A stretch of DNA of 64,000 nt from Planotetraspora kaengkrachanensis. GTDB lineage: Bacteria; Actinomycetota; Actinomycetes; Streptosporangiales; Streptosporangiaceae. The position numbers were made by a program, and so were the translations under genes. Below are positions 16,680-27,887 of the stretch, in pieces (the first letter of the stretch is position 1; every line of letters begins with the position of its first letter). The stretch covers positions 1-64,000 of the forward strand of contig NZ_BONV01000037.1 in assembly GCF_016862895.1 (NCBI RefSeq), in the 5' to 3' direction. Below the pieces are notes generated by a model. That model made no database searches, had not been told where the DNA came from, and saw only the letters and a list, made by a program, of their open reading frames with translations.

Positions 16680-16700
16680 GTTGAGTCGGCATAACTCAAC
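16680..16700. promoter_or_regulatory. HAIR operator (HspR-binding inverted repeat) of lon
   Basis: GTTGAGT-N7-ACTCAAC, a perfect 7-bp inverted repeat with the 7-base spacer of the HAIR consensus (CTTGAGT-N7-ACTCAAG), ends 13 bases before the lon ATG. HspR is known to repress dnaK, clpB and lon in Streptomyces by binding such sites. The position, over the probable start of transcription, fits repression relieved by heat or protein damage. Confidence 0.88.
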
Positions 16701-16713
16701 CTTGGGAGTGCGC

Positions 16714-19077
<2,364 letters not shown>

Positions 19078-19084
19078 CCCACCA

Positions 19085-19126
19085 CGTACGGCTCGCGCCC
19101 TCGTTTCCCGAGGCGCGAGCCGTACG
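19085..19126 (+). terminator. Hairpin terminator after lon
   Basis: A perfect 15-bp inverted repeat (arms 19085-19099 and 19112-19126, CGTACGGCTCGCGCC and its complement) with a 12-base loop starts 8 bases after the lon stop. There is no U-run, as is usual for high-GC actinomycete hairpins. The rest of the spacer to 19240 carries no assignable signal. Confidence 0.8.
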
Positions 19127-19240
19127 CGTTCCCGGGCCGGCCTTTCGGGCCGCAGGCGTTCGCAAGGCCCGCGCACCGGCCGGGCGGAGGCGGCCGGGAA
19201 GATCTTTCGCCGGGCGCGAGCGCCCGAGTAATGTTCTGTC

Positions 19241-20776
19241 ATGCATCCGGGAGCCATCGCGGCCGAGACGCCAGACAAGCCGGCGGTGATCATGGCGGGC
19301 TCCGGCCGCGTGGTCACGTATCGGGAACTCGACGAGGAGTCCAACCGCCTGGCCCAACTGTTCCGGGCCACCGGGCTCCAGCCGGGCGACCACGTCGCCT
19401 TCATGCTGGAGAACCATCCGCACTTCCTGACCATCGCCTGGGCCGCCCACCGCGCCGGCCTCTACTACACCGCGATCAGCTCCCGCCTCCAGTCGGAGGA
19501 ACTCGCCTACGTCCTGAACAACTGCGGCGCCCGGGTGTTCATCTCCTCGGCGAAGCTGGCCGCCGTCGCCACCTCCGTGACCGGTGATACGCCCGGCGTC
19601 GAGGTGCGGCTGATGCTCGACGGCACGGCGCCCGGCTTCACGTCCTACGAGGAGGCGACGGCCGCGCAGCCGGTGACGCCCATCGCGGACGAGTGCCAGG
19701 GCGTCGACATGCTCTACTCGTCGGGCACCACCGGGCGGCCGAAGGGGGTCAAGCCCACGCTGAGCAAGATGCCGCTCGACTCTGCGGGGCCGCTCCTGCA
19801 GCTGATCCAGTTCCTGTTCGCCCCCACCCCCGGCAGCGTCTACCTGTCGCCGGCCCCGCTCTATCACGCGGCCCCCCTGCGGTACTGCATGAACTTCCAG
19901 CGGGCCGGGGCGACCATCGTCGTGATGGAGAGGTTCGACCCCGAGGAGGCGCTCCAGCTCATCGAGAGGTACGGCGTCACGCATTCCCAGTGGGTGCCGA
20001 CGATGTTCATCAAGATGCTGAAGCTGCCGCCCGAGGTCCGGGAGCGCTACGACCTGTCCTCGCTGACGTGCGCCATCCACGCCGCCGCCCCCTGCCCCGT
20101 CCCCGTCAAGGAGCAGATGATCGAGTGGTGGGGCCCGATCATCCACGAGTACTACGCGGGCACCGAGGGCAACGGCTTCCTCTACGTCGGCTCGCAGGAC
20201 TGGCTGAAGCACCGGGGAACGGTAGGCAGGCCGCTGCTCGGCGTCGTCCACATCTGCGACGAGCAGGGCGCCGAGCTGCCCGCGGGCGAGCACGGGACGG
20301 TCTACTTCGCCGACGGCCCCCGGTTCGTCTATCACGGAGACCCGGACAAGACCCGTTCGGCGCAGGACCCGCTCGGCAGGGGCTGGACGACGCTCGGTGA
20401 CATCGGATACGTCGACGAGGAGGGCTTCCTCTACCTCACCGACCGCCGCTCCTACATGATCATCTCTGGTGGGGTGAACGTCTATCCCCAGGAGGCCGAG
20501 AACGTGTTGTCCGTCCACCCCAAGGTGGCCGACGTCGCCGTCTTCGGCGTCCCGGACGAGGAGATGGGCGAGCAGGTTAAGGCCGTCGTCCAGCCGGTCG
20601 ACCCGGAGGAGGCCGGGCCGGCGCTCGCCGACGAGCTCATGGAGTACTGCCGGGCGCGGCTGGCCCACTACAAGTGCCCGAAGTCGGTGGATTTCCGCGA
20701 CGAACTTCCGAGACATCCGACGGGCAAGTTGTACAAGCGCCTGCTGCGCGATGAATACTGGCCCGCGACGTCGTGA
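19241..20776 (+). CDS. Acyl-CoA synthetase (AMP-forming, FadD type)
   Basis: A 511-residue member of the adenylate-forming superfamily that activates a carboxylic acid with ATP and couples it to CoA. Motifs: P-loop YSSGTTGRPKGVKPT, A4-like QWVPTMF, A5 YYAGTEGNGF, A7/A8 GDIGYVDEEGFLYLTDR, and the C-terminal catalytic Lys in PTGKLYKRLL. Chain length is not predictable; the best guess is fatty or aromatic acyl substrates, as in mycobacterial FadD proteins. It is separate from lon (hairpin between them) and is followed 134 bases later by the HtrA-like gene. Confidence 0.9.
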   Translation: MHPGAIAAETPDKPAVIMAGSGRVVTYRELDEESNRLAQLFRATGLQPGDHVAFMLENHPHFLTIAWAAHRAGLYYTAISSRLQSEELAYVLNNCGARVFISSAKLAAVATSVTGDTPGVEVRLMLDGTAPGFTSYEEATAAQPVTPIADECQGVDMLYSSGTTGRPKGVKPTLSKMPLDSAGPLLQLIQFLFAPTPGSVYLSPAPLYHAAPLRYCMNFQRAGATIVVMERFDPEEALQLIERYGVTHSQWVPTMFIKMLKLPPEVRERYDLSSLTCAIHAAAPCPVPVKEQMIEWWGPIIHEYYAGTEGNGFLYVGSQDWLKHRGTVGRPLLGVVHICDEQGAELPAGEHGTVYFADGPRFVYHGDPDKTRSAQDPLGRGWTTLGDIGYVDEEGFLYLTDRRSYMIISGGVNVYPQEAENVLSVHPKVADVAVFGVPDEEMGEQVKAVVQPVDPEEAGPALADELMEYCRARLAHYKCPKSVDFRDELPRHPTGKLYKRLLRDEYWPATS

Positions 20777-20910
20777 TATAAGAGCCGCGTGCGGCATCCG
20801 CCGGTGGGAACCGCTGATCGCTTAGCGTGACCTTATCGAGGATTTGCCATCGTAGTGGTTGTACCGGCGGAGAGCCGGATCACCGGCAGATCCAAATGAG
20901 GGGGATGGCG

Positions 20911-22200
20911 ATGAGCTCGGAGGAGCAGGGTCGCGGCAACGACACCGAGGTACTCCCCGGTCACGGCTGGAGCCAGTTCGGCAGGACTCCGCCCCAGCAG
21001 GGCCAGTACGGCGCCTACGGCGCCTACGGCGGCCCGGGGCCGTACGACACCGCGCCGTACGGAGGGCCGGTGCCGCCGCCGAGGCAGAAGACCGGCATGA
21101 CCGGCAGGCAGAAGGTGTTCACCGGTCTCGCGCTCGCCGCCGTGGCGATCGGCGGTGGGGTCACGGGGGCCCTCGTCGCCAACGCCACGAGCGACGGCCA
21201 GACCGTGATCTCCAGCCCGCTCGTGAATCCCGCGTCGAACACCACGGTCAACACCATCGCCGAGGTGGCCAAGGCCATCCAGCCTTCGGTGGTGTCGATC
21301 AGGATCACGACGCAGAACGGCGGCGGGGAGGGATCGGGTGTGATCCTCTCGGCCGACGGCCTGATCCTGACCAACAATCACGTGGTCGCGGAGCTGGGCC
21401 AGGGCGGCGGAGACGTCACCGTCAAGTTCAGCGACGGCAAGACGGCCTCGGCCACGGTCAAGGGCACGGACCCGACGACCGACCTCGCCGTGATCCAGGC
21501 GCAGGGCGTGTCCGGCCTGACGCCGGCCTCGCTCGGCGACAGCGACAAGCTCCAGGTCGGCGACGCGGTGCTCGCGATCGGCAGCCCGCTGGGCCTGGAG
21601 GGCTCGGTCACGTCCGGCATCGTGAGCGCGCTCGACCGCACCCTCACCGAGGGCGGGGACGAGCCGCAGCAGCCCTTCCCGTTCGGGCAGCAGCGGCAGC
21701 AGGAGCCGGGAACGACGATCGGCGGCATGGTCCAGACGGACGCGGCGATCAACCCGGGCAACTCGGGCGGCGCCCTCGTCAACGCGGCCGGCCAGGTCAT
21801 CGGCATCAACACCGCCATCGCGACCTCCGGGCAGAGCTCGGGCAACATCGGCGTGGGCTTCGCGATCCCGATCAACACCGCCCGTCAGGTCGCCGACCAG
21901 CTCATCAAGACGGGCAAGGCGACCCACGCCTTCCTCGGGGTGAGCCTGGCCGACGCCACCGGTGACGCGGAAGGCGCCGTGATCAGCTCGATCACGGCCG
22001 GGAGCCCGGCCGCCAAGGCCGGCCTCCAGGACGGCGACCTGGTCACCAAGGTGAACGAGAAGGTGGTCGACAGCGCGGAGACGCTCGTCGGCGAGATCCG
22101 CAGCTCCCGTCCCGGCGACAAGGTCACCATCACCTACTCGCGCAACGGCAAGGTGTCCACGGTTTCGATCACGCTCGCGGAGCAGTCGGCGACGAGCTGA
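20911..22200 (+). CDS. HtrA/DegP-like membrane-anchored serine protease
   Basis: A 429-residue trypsin-like protease with the actinobacterial layout. A Gly/Tyr/Pro-rich cytoplasmic N-terminus (QGQYGAYGAYGGPGPY) leads to one membrane segment (about residues 68-90), then an extracytoplasmic protease domain with triad His157 (LTNNHVV), Asp191 (TTDLAVI) and Ser285 (NPGNSGGAL). A C-terminal PDZ domain (about 340-425) follows. It degrades or refolds damaged envelope proteins. The ATG at 20911 follows GAGGGGG with a 6-base gap; two nearby upstream ATGs (20896, 20905) are less well placed. A GGAAC-N14-CGT element upstream loosely resembles an ECF sigma promoter but the spacing is short. Confidence 0.92.
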   Translation: MSSEEQGRGNDTEVLPGHGWSQFGRTPPQQGQYGAYGAYGGPGPYDTAPYGGPVPPPRQKTGMTGRQKVFTGLALAAVAIGGGVTGALVANATSDGQTVISSPLVNPASNTTVNTIAEVAKAIQPSVVSIRITTQNGGGEGSGVILSADGLILTNNHVVAELGQGGGDVTVKFSDGKTASATVKGTDPTTDLAVIQAQGVSGLTPASLGDSDKLQVGDAVLAIGSPLGLEGSVTSGIVSALDRTLTEGGDEPQQPFPFGQQRQQEPGTTIGGMVQTDAAINPGNSGGALVNAAGQVIGINTAIATSGQSSGNIGVGFAIPINTARQVADQLIKTGKATHAFLGVSLADATGDAEGAVISSITAGSPAAKAGLQDGDLVTKVNEKVVDSAETLVGEIRSSRPGDKVTITYSRNGKVSTVSITLAEQSATS

Positions 22201-22210
22201 CGTCACCACC

Positions 22211-22273
22211 GGCACGTCCCAGGAAGTCCCCGGCACGTCCCAGGAAGTCCCCGGCACGTCCCAGGAACTCCCC
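22211..22273 (+). repeat. 21-bp tandem repeat, three copies, just after the HtrA-like gene
   Basis: The unit GGCACGTCCCAGGAAGTCCCC begins at 22211, 22232 and 22253 (one base differs in the third), with degenerate traces to about 22305. It starts 10 bases after the stop codon, in the gap before the convergent cydC. No hairpin is formed by a unit alone. The remaining gap to 22395 has no gene I can support. Confidence 0.85.
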
Positions 22274-22395
22274 GGAACACCCCCGGCAGGCCCCAGGAAG
22301 CGTCCTCGCGACCGTCCCCGGCCGGCGGCCCTCAGCGGCCGTCGGCCCGTCGCCGTTTCGAGCGCCGTTCGAGCCACCGGAGTGTGGGAGCCGTG

Positions 22396-24096
22396 TCAGC
22401 GGCGGGTGAGCGCCTCGGACTCCCACAGGTCCCGGTAGTAGCCGGGCACGGAGACCAGGGCGTGGTGCGGGCCGCGCTGCACGACCCGCCCGTCCTCCAG
22501 CACGACGATCTCGTCCACCTGCTCCAGCCCGCGCAGCCGGTGGGTGACCAGCAGCGTCGTACGGCCCCGCGTGGCGTCGAGCAGGTCGGCGAGCAGGGCG
22601 TCCGCCGTCTCCTCGTCGACGGCCTCAGCGGGCTCGTCAAGCAGGAGCACCTGAGGGTCGTACAGCAGGGCGCGGGCCAGGGCGAGACGCTGGAGTTGCC
22701 CGCCGGACACCGTCCGCCCGTCCTCCCCGAGCGTCGTGTCCCATCCGGTGCGGCCCGTCCAGTCGTCCAGGCGGGCCTGCCGTACGGCACGGGCGAGGTC
22801 GTCGTCGGAGGCGTCGGGGCCGGCGAGCCGGAGGTTGTCGCGCAGGGTGGCCTGGAAGACGTAGGGGTCCTGGATGAGCCCGGTCATCCGGGTGCGGACG
22901 TCGTCGGAGGCGAACCGCCGGATGTCCACCCCGTTGAGCATGATGTTTCCGGACTCGATGTCCACGGTCCGCATGAGCGCGGCCAGCAGGGTGCTCTTCC
23001 CCGCGCCGCTCGGCCCGACGATCGCGACCCTGTCGCCGGGCGCGATGCTCAGGCTGACGCCGTTGAGCGCGGGCGCCCGGTCCCCATGGCGGACCACCAG
23101 ATCCTCGATCTCAAGGGCCGGCGGCTCGTCCGGCAACGGCAGGGGAGTTCCGGGCTCGGTCACCGCCGCTGGCGTCGCGCCGATCTCCCGCAGCCTCCGC
23201 AGGGCGGCCAGCACGCCGGCGAGGCGTTCGCCCGCCGCGCCGAGCGGCAGCACGGGCTCGAAGGAGACCAGCGCGGTCAGGGCGAGCACGGCGGTCGCGA
23301 CGCCGTCCAGGTCGGCTGAGCTGGCCGCGAGCACGACGGCCACCACCGTCAGCCCCTGAACGAGCACGCCCAGCCCCAGCGCCGCGGCGTCGACCCGTGA
23401 CCGGCCGCGCTCGAGCAGCGCGAGGCGTGCGTCCGCCTCCATTCCGGCCGACAGGGCCCGGTCGCGGGCGCCGTACGCCGCGAGGTCGGCCGCGCCGTGG
23501 ACGAGGTCGGCCACGCGCGCCGCGAGTTCGGCCCTGGCCGGGGCGATCCGCGCCGACCGCCTCCGGGCGGCCACGGCCGTGGCGGCCGGCAGGGCCACGC
23601 CCGCCACCAGCAGGCCGGCGGCGAGCAGGAGCGCCGCGGCGGGCAGGACGAACGCGGCGAGGACCACGGCGGCGGTCCCGGCGAGCAGCGCGGCGACGGC
23701 GGGCAGCAGGCAGCGGACGAGCAGATCCTGCACGGCGTCGGTGTCGTCGACCATCCGGCTGAGCAGGTCGGCGCCGCGGCGCGGCAGCGGTCCTGCGGGG
23801 ACGAGCGCCTGGTACAGGCGTTCGCGCGTGCCCGCCTGGGCGCGGAGGGCGACGTCGTGCCCGGCGAGACGCTCGCCGTACCGGAAGAGCCCGCGGGTGG
23901 TGGCGAAGGCCCGCACCGCCACGATGGCGACGGACAGTGCGGCGAGGGGAGGCTGCTCGGCCGCCCTCGTGATCATCCAGGCGGCCGCCGCGATCAGTGC
24001 GATTCCGGCGAGGTCGGCGGCCGCCCCGGCGAGCGTCGCGAGCACGAGCCTGCGCGGCATCCCGGGCGTGAGAAGCCGGAGCGGCGTGCCGGTCAT
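22396..24096 (-). CDS. cydC: Thiol reductant ABC exporter subunit CydC
   Basis: A 566-residue half-transporter: six membrane segments (about 1-300), then an ABC ATPase with Walker A GPSGAGKST, signature VSGGQLQRLALARAL and Walker B VLLLDEPAEAVD. Together with CydD it exports glutathione or cysteine-type thiols (another low-molecular-weight thiol in actinomycetes) needed to assemble cytochrome bd. Its ATG overlaps the cydD stop (ATGA). It is the last gene of a cydABDC operon. Confidence 0.92.
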   Translation of the reverse strand: MTGTPLRLLTPGMPRRLVLATLAGAAADLAGIALIAAAAWMITRAAEQPPLAALSVAIVAVRAFATTRGLFRYGERLAGHDVALRAQAGTRERLYQALVPAGPLPRRGADLLSRMVDDTDAVQDLLVRCLLPAVAALLAGTAAVVLAAFVLPAAALLLAAGLLVAGVALPAATAVAARRRSARIAPARAELAARVADLVHGAADLAAYGARDRALSAGMEADARLALLERGRSRVDAAALGLGVLVQGLTVVAVVLAASSADLDGVATAVLALTALVSFEPVLPLGAAGERLAGVLAALRRLREIGATPAAVTEPGTPLPLPDEPPALEIEDLVVRHGDRAPALNGVSLSIAPGDRVAIVGPSGAGKSTLLAALMRTVDIESGNIMLNGVDIRRFASDDVRTRMTGLIQDPYVFQATLRDNLRLAGPDASDDDLARAVRQARLDDWTGRTGWDTTLGEDGRTVSGGQLQRLALARALLYDPQVLLLDEPAEAVDEETADALLADLLDATRGRTTLLVTHRLRGLEQVDEIVVLEDGRVVQRGPHHALVSVPGYYRDLWESEALTRR

Positions 24097-25811
24097 GCGG
24101 CCCCCCTCTCGGCGTGGTCACCCAGGCGGATGACGCGGTCGGCCAGTTCGATCATGGCGGGGCGGTGGGCGACGATGATCGCGGTCCTGCCCTCGGCGAG
24201 CGTGCGCGTGGCCGCGACGACCGCGGCCTCGCTCCGGCCGTCAAGGCGCGCCGTCGGCTCGTCGAGCAGGAGCACCTCCGCCGACGGCCGGCAGAACGCC
24301 CGGGCGAGCGCCACCCGCTGACGCTGGCCCGCCGACAGGTTCGCCCCGCGCTCGCCGAGTTCCGTCTCGTAGCCGTACGGCAGGGCCTCCACGAACTCGG
24401 CCGCCTGCGCGGCGGCGGCAGCCGTACGGACCTCGTCCGGCGACACGTCCGCTCCCAGGGAGATGTTGTCCGCGACGGTCGCGGCGAACAGATGGGGGCG
24501 CTGGGGCACGAAGGCGAGCCGTCGTCGCCACTCCTCGAGGTCCAGACCGGCGAGGTCGGCGCCGTCGATCAGGACCCGGCCACGGGACGGGGTGACGAAC
24601 CCGAGCAGGACGTGGAGCAGCGTGCTCTTGCCCGCGCCGCTGGGGCCGATGACGGCCACCTTCTCGCCCGGCGCGATCTCCAGCGTGACGTCGTCGAGCG
24701 CGTCCTCGCCGCGGCCGGGGTACCGGACGGTGACACCTTCGAGCCGGATCGCCGGCGGTGCATGATCACGGCCGGATATTCGCAGGTCAGCGGCTTGAAT
24801 CCGAATCTGTGCATGATCACGGGGAGGAGTGGGCTGGTCAGGGGCGTGCACGCGAATCTGTGCATGATCACGCCCAGGGTCACGTCCAGGGGTGGGGGTG
24901 ATGAGGGAGAAGGCCTGGTCGGCGGCGGCGACTCCTTCCATGGCGGCATGGAAGGTGGTGCCCATCGCCCGGAGGGGGAGGTAGGCCTCGGGGGCCAGGA
25001 GGAGCACCAGCAACGCCGTGTGCAGGTCGAGCGAGCCCGACAGCAGGCGCAGGCCGACGGGGACGGCGACCAGGGCGAGGGACAGCGAGGCCACGAGTTC
25101 CAGCACGAGCGACGACAGGAACGCGACCCGCAGCGTCCGCATCGTCGCGGTCCGATGGGCCGCGGCGACCTGCTCGATCACCGAGGCCTGGTGACGGGCG
25201 CGGCCGAAGGCCCGCAGGGTCGGAAGGCCGCGGACGACGTCGAGGAAGTGGCCGCCCAGCCGGGTGAGGGCCTCCAGTTGCTGCCGCGTCACCGCCCGGG
25301 TGGTCCAGCCGACCAGTGCCCCGAAGATCGGGATGAGCGGCAGGGTGAGCAGAACGATGACGGCGGTCCCGAGGTCGGCGGCGAAGAGCCGTACGACGAC
25401 CGCGATCGGGATGACGCCGGCAACGGCCACGGCGGGCAGGTAGCCGGTGAGGTAGGCGTCCAGCGCGTCGAGGCCGCGCCCGGCGAGCGTGACGAGTTCG
25501 CCGGACCGCGCGGATCCCGCGTCCTGCTCCTGGAAACGTGACAGCAGCCGCCGGCGCAGCTGCGACTTCACCGCGACGGCCGTGCGGCCGGCGAAGACGC
25601 CGCGTGCCCAGCCGAGCAGTCCGCGCGCCGCGACGACGAGTGCGAGCGGAATCAGGACGGCCGTGGTGAACCGGCCGGAGAGCACGCCCGCCAGCAGTTC
25701 CGCCTGCACGAGGACGAGGAGGCCCGCCGCCACGGCCGCGGCCAGGCAGGCGGCGAGGTGCGGCCGCACGGTCGGTTCGGATCGTGCGAGCCGCAGAAGA
25801 TCCTTGTGCAA
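24093..25811 (-). CDS. cydD: Thiol reductant ABC exporter subunit CydD
   Basis: A 572-residue partner of CydC with an N-terminal transmembrane domain (about 1-320) and an ATPase: Walker A GPSGAGKST, signature LSAGQRQRVALARAF, Walker B VLLLDEPTARLDG. The linker between the two domains contains an unusual insert of about 50 residues made of a 17-residue repeat (RDHAQIRVHAPDQPTPP, RDHAQIRIQAADLRISG, RDHA). The start is a poor one: TTG at 25811 lies just after an in-frame stop, with no clear binding site, so translation probably depends on coupling to cydB 30 bases upstream. Confidence 0.9.
   Translation of the reverse strand: MHKDLLRLARSEPTVRPHLAACLAAAVAAGLLVLVQAELLAGVLSGRFTTAVLIPLALVVAARGLLGWARGVFAGRTAVAVKSQLRRRLLSRFQEQDAGSARSGELVTLAGRGLDALDAYLTGYLPAVAVAGVIPIAVVVRLFAADLGTAVIVLLTLPLIPIFGALVGWTTRAVTRQQLEALTRLGGHFLDVVRGLPTLRAFGRARHQASVIEQVAAAHRTATMRTLRVAFLSSLVLELVASLSLALVAVPVGLRLLSGSLDLHTALLVLLLAPEAYLPLRAMGTTFHAAMEGVAAADQAFSLITPTPGRDPGRDHAQIRVHAPDQPTPPRDHAQIRIQAADLRISGRDHAPPAIRLEGVTVRYPGRGEDALDDVTLEIAPGEKVAVIGPSGAGKSTLLHVLLGFVTPSRGRVLIDGADLAGLDLEEWRRRLAFVPQRPHLFAATVADNISLGADVSPDEVRTAAAAAQAAEFVEALPYGYETELGERGANLSAGQRQRVALARAFCRPSAEVLLLDEPTARLDGRSEAAVVAATRTLAEGRTAIIVAHRPAMIELADRVIRLGDHAERGAA
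24759..24872 (-). repeat. 51-bp in-frame tandem repeat in the cydD linker
   Basis: TGCATGATCACG recurs at 24759, 24810 and 24861, exactly 51 bases apart. The preceding CGAATCTG is shared by the last two. The frame is kept, giving the 17-residue repeat in the CydD interdomain linker. Each core contains a palindromic TGATCA. Confidence 0.85.
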
Positions 25812-25843
25812 CGCGGGCCCAATCGGACGTGGTCAGCAGGCGG

Positions 25844-26605
25844 TCAGAAGAACGTGGGCAGTGGGCCCCTGCTGAAGGTGCGCCACACCCACGCCTGCGC
25901 GCCGATGAGGATCGGGACGCACGGCAACACGATCGCACCCATGGTGGTCAGTGTCTCGGGCGGGGCGGCGTGCTCGATGAGAGCGGAGGCCACGACGGCG
26001 ACGGTGAGCCCGGCGGGGATCGCGGCAGCGAGAGCCGTCAGCGCCAGGCCTCGCCCGGTGCGCCGCGCGCCGCGGACCACGGGGTCGCCGGGCAGCCGCC
26101 ACGCCGCGAAGGTCCAGCCGTGGAGGCAGAACGCCAGCGCGACCACGATCCCGCCGCCGACGCCCTCCAGGGTGAGCAGGGGAGCCGAGAGCCCGCGCGC
26201 CAGCGCCACCAGCGACATGCCCCAGGTGAGGGCCAGCCCGGCCGAGCCGAGGCTGATGGCGCCGTCCCACACCCTCCGCCAGGCGGCGCCGTCGGCGCGA
26301 CGGCGGAACCACAGGCCGGCGTCGCGTGTGATCCACGTCAGGAGGAGCGCGACCACCAGGGGATAGAGGCCGCTGAGCACCTCGCCTTCCAGGGTGGAGA
26401 AGGCGCCGAACAGGACGCCGACCAGCGCGACGAGCCAGACCTCGCCCGCGAGCACGAACGGCGCCATGGCCCCGACGAGCCGGTCCCGGTCGCCCTGAGA
26501 CCTGCCGAGTACGGGCAGCAGAATGCCGAGTCCGATGTCGAAGCCCTCCAGGGCGAAGTAGCCGAGTAAGAGGACGGCGAGGGCGCCGAACCAGATGATC
26601 TCCAT
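25844..26605 (-). CDS. cydB: Cytochrome bd ubiquinol/menaquinol oxidase subunit II, short form
   Basis: CydB pairs with CydA in a high-affinity terminal oxidase of the plasma membrane. The N-terminus is typical (MEIIWFGALAVLLLGYFALEGFDIGLG), followed by FVLAGEVWLVALVG. I count about seven hydrophobic segments. At 253 residues it is much shorter than the usual 330-380, with the later loops reduced; the reading frame shows no obvious disruption. It starts 12 bases after the cydA stop with ATG at 26605. An upstream extension of the same frame only runs antisense to sense in cydA and is not real. Confidence 0.88.
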   Translation of the reverse strand: MEIIWFGALAVLLLGYFALEGFDIGLGILLPVLGRSQGDRDRLVGAMAPFVLAGEVWLVALVGVLFGAFSTLEGEVLSGLYPLVVALLLTWITRDAGLWFRRRADGAAWRRVWDGAISLGSAGLALTWGMSLVALARGLSAPLLTLEGVGGGIVVALAFCLHGWTFAAWRLPGDPVVRGARRTGRGLALTALAAAIPAGLTVAVVASALIEHAAPPETLTTMGAIVLPCVPILIGAQAWVWRTFSRGPLPTFF

Positions 26606-26616
26606 GGTCGTGGTCC

Positions 26617-27801
26617 TCAGAGCGAGTGGGCGGGCTGGGGAACGGGGTCGGCCGGCCGGTCCGGCATGCCGAGGGACACCTGACCGGGACCACGGCGTAC
26701 GGCACGGGCGATCAGCAGGTAGTCGATGAGGGCGAGCAGTCCGAGCACGCCGGCGAAGCCGATGAACGACCCGGTGATCGCGGCCTTGGAGAGTCCCGGC
26801 GTCATGGCGTCGGCGACGGAGAGCTTTCCGTACACCAGCCACGGCTGGCGGCCCATCTCGCGCACGAGCCATCCGGCGATCGCCGCGACGAACGGCAGAG
26901 GCGTGATGAGCATCAGGAGCGGATGCAGCCACCGCCACCGGGCGAGCAGGTTCCTGATCAGCAGGGGCAACAGGACGAACATCACCCCGAACTGGAGAAG
27001 TTGCCCGATCCCGATCATGAGACCGAGCGCGGACTCCGGGGCGGCGTCGAACTTGCCGGGCTGGGTGGCCTCGATCACGCCGAACTGGGCGTATCCGAAC
27101 CCGACGGTGAGCGCGGAGCCGATGGTCGCGGTGACCACGCCGATCCGGAGCGACCGGGTGAAGAACTCACGCTCGGCCGTGCGCCGGAACAGGTGGTAGG
27201 CGCTGGCTCCCATGAGGACGAACCCGCCGGTCCACAGACCGGCGCTGATCACATGGGGGAGTGCGAAGACGAGGTTCGGATTGGTGAGCAGCGCTCCGAA
27301 GTCGCGCAGCACCAGGCGGCCGCCCTGTTCGACGGAGCCGACGGGGTGCTGGAGGAACGAGTTCGCCACCATGATCCAGAAGGCCGATGCATAGGCGGTC
27401 AGCGTCACCAGCCAGATGCAGGTCACGTGAAGTGCCCGGGGCAGCCGATGCCAGCCGAAGATCCACAAGCCGAGGAACGTGGACTCGAGGAAGAAGGCCA
27501 CGAGCGTCTCGATGGCGAGCGGCGCGCCGAAGACGTCGCCCGCGTATCGCGACAGGCCGCTCCAGCTCAGCCCGAACTGGAACTCCATGACCAGCCCGGT
27601 GAAGATGCCGAGCGCGTAGTTGATCACATAGATCTGCCCCCAGAAGCGGGTCATCCGCTCGTGGAGGGGATCGCCGGTGACCGCGTAGCGCGTATGCATG
27701 ATCGCCACGAGCGGGGCGAGGCCGAGGGTCAGCACGACGAACAGGAAGTGCAGGCTGCCGGTCACGGCGAACTGCGTCCGCGCGAGGTCGACGACGTCCA
27801 C
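26617..27801 (-). CDS. cydA: Cytochrome bd oxidase subunit I
   Basis: A 394-residue haem-bearing subunit that oxidises quinol and reduces oxygen. His18 (TGSLHFLFV) matches the haem b595 ligand region. ETLVAFFLESTFLG carries the conserved glutamates, and LVREMGRQPWLVYG is the GRQPW block. The quinol (Q) loop is of the short type, in keeping with Gram-positive enzymes. The GTG start at 27801 follows GAGGAGCCCCCC. It heads cydABDC. The divergent padR gene and a repeated operator lie directly upstream, so control by that regulator is likely. Confidence 0.94.
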   Translation of the reverse strand: MDVVDLARTQFAVTGSLHFLFVVLTLGLAPLVAIMHTRYAVTGDPLHERMTRFWGQIYVINYALGIFTGLVMEFQFGLSWSGLSRYAGDVFGAPLAIETLVAFFLESTFLGLWIFGWHRLPRALHVTCIWLVTLTAYASAFWIMVANSFLQHPVGSVEQGGRLVLRDFGALLTNPNLVFALPHVISAGLWTGGFVLMGASAYHLFRRTAEREFFTRSLRIGVVTATIGSALTVGFGYAQFGVIEATQPGKFDAAPESALGLMIGIGQLLQFGVMFVLLPLLIRNLLARWRWLHPLLMLITPLPFVAAIAGWLVREMGRQPWLVYGKLSVADAMTPGLSKAAITGSFIGFAGVLGLLALIDYLLIARAVRRGPGQVSLGMPDRPADPVPQPAHSL

Positions 27802-27812
27802 GGGGGGCTCCT

Positions 27813-27872
27813 CAATAAATAGACCGTCTACATATAGACAGGCTACATGTAGACTCGCTACATGTGGAACCG
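27813..27872. promoter_or_regulatory. 15-bp-period operator array between cydA and padR
   Basis: Direct repeats with an exact 15-bp step: CTACAT at 27828, 27843 and 27858, and TAGAC at 27820, 27835 and 27850. They also build palindromes: TAGAC-C-GTCTA (27820-27830), GTCTA-CATA-TAGAC (27826-27839) and CTACATGTAG (27843-27852). The array begins 12 bases before the cydA start and ends 15 bases before padR. It is the likely binding site of the PadR protein, controlling both directions; this is inference from position. Confidence 0.78.
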
Positions 27873-27887
27873 GGATAAGCTGCGGCC

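Noticed and set aside
22169-22426. Minus-strand frame with FLGRAGD repeats downstream of cydC
   Set aside because: The repetition comes from the 21-bp DNA array; no start signal and it overlaps the ends of two real genes.
25844-26938. An N-terminally extended cydB running back into cydA
   Set aside because: The extra 111 codons are out-of-frame cydA sequence; the ATG at 26605 begins the conserved CydB N-terminus.
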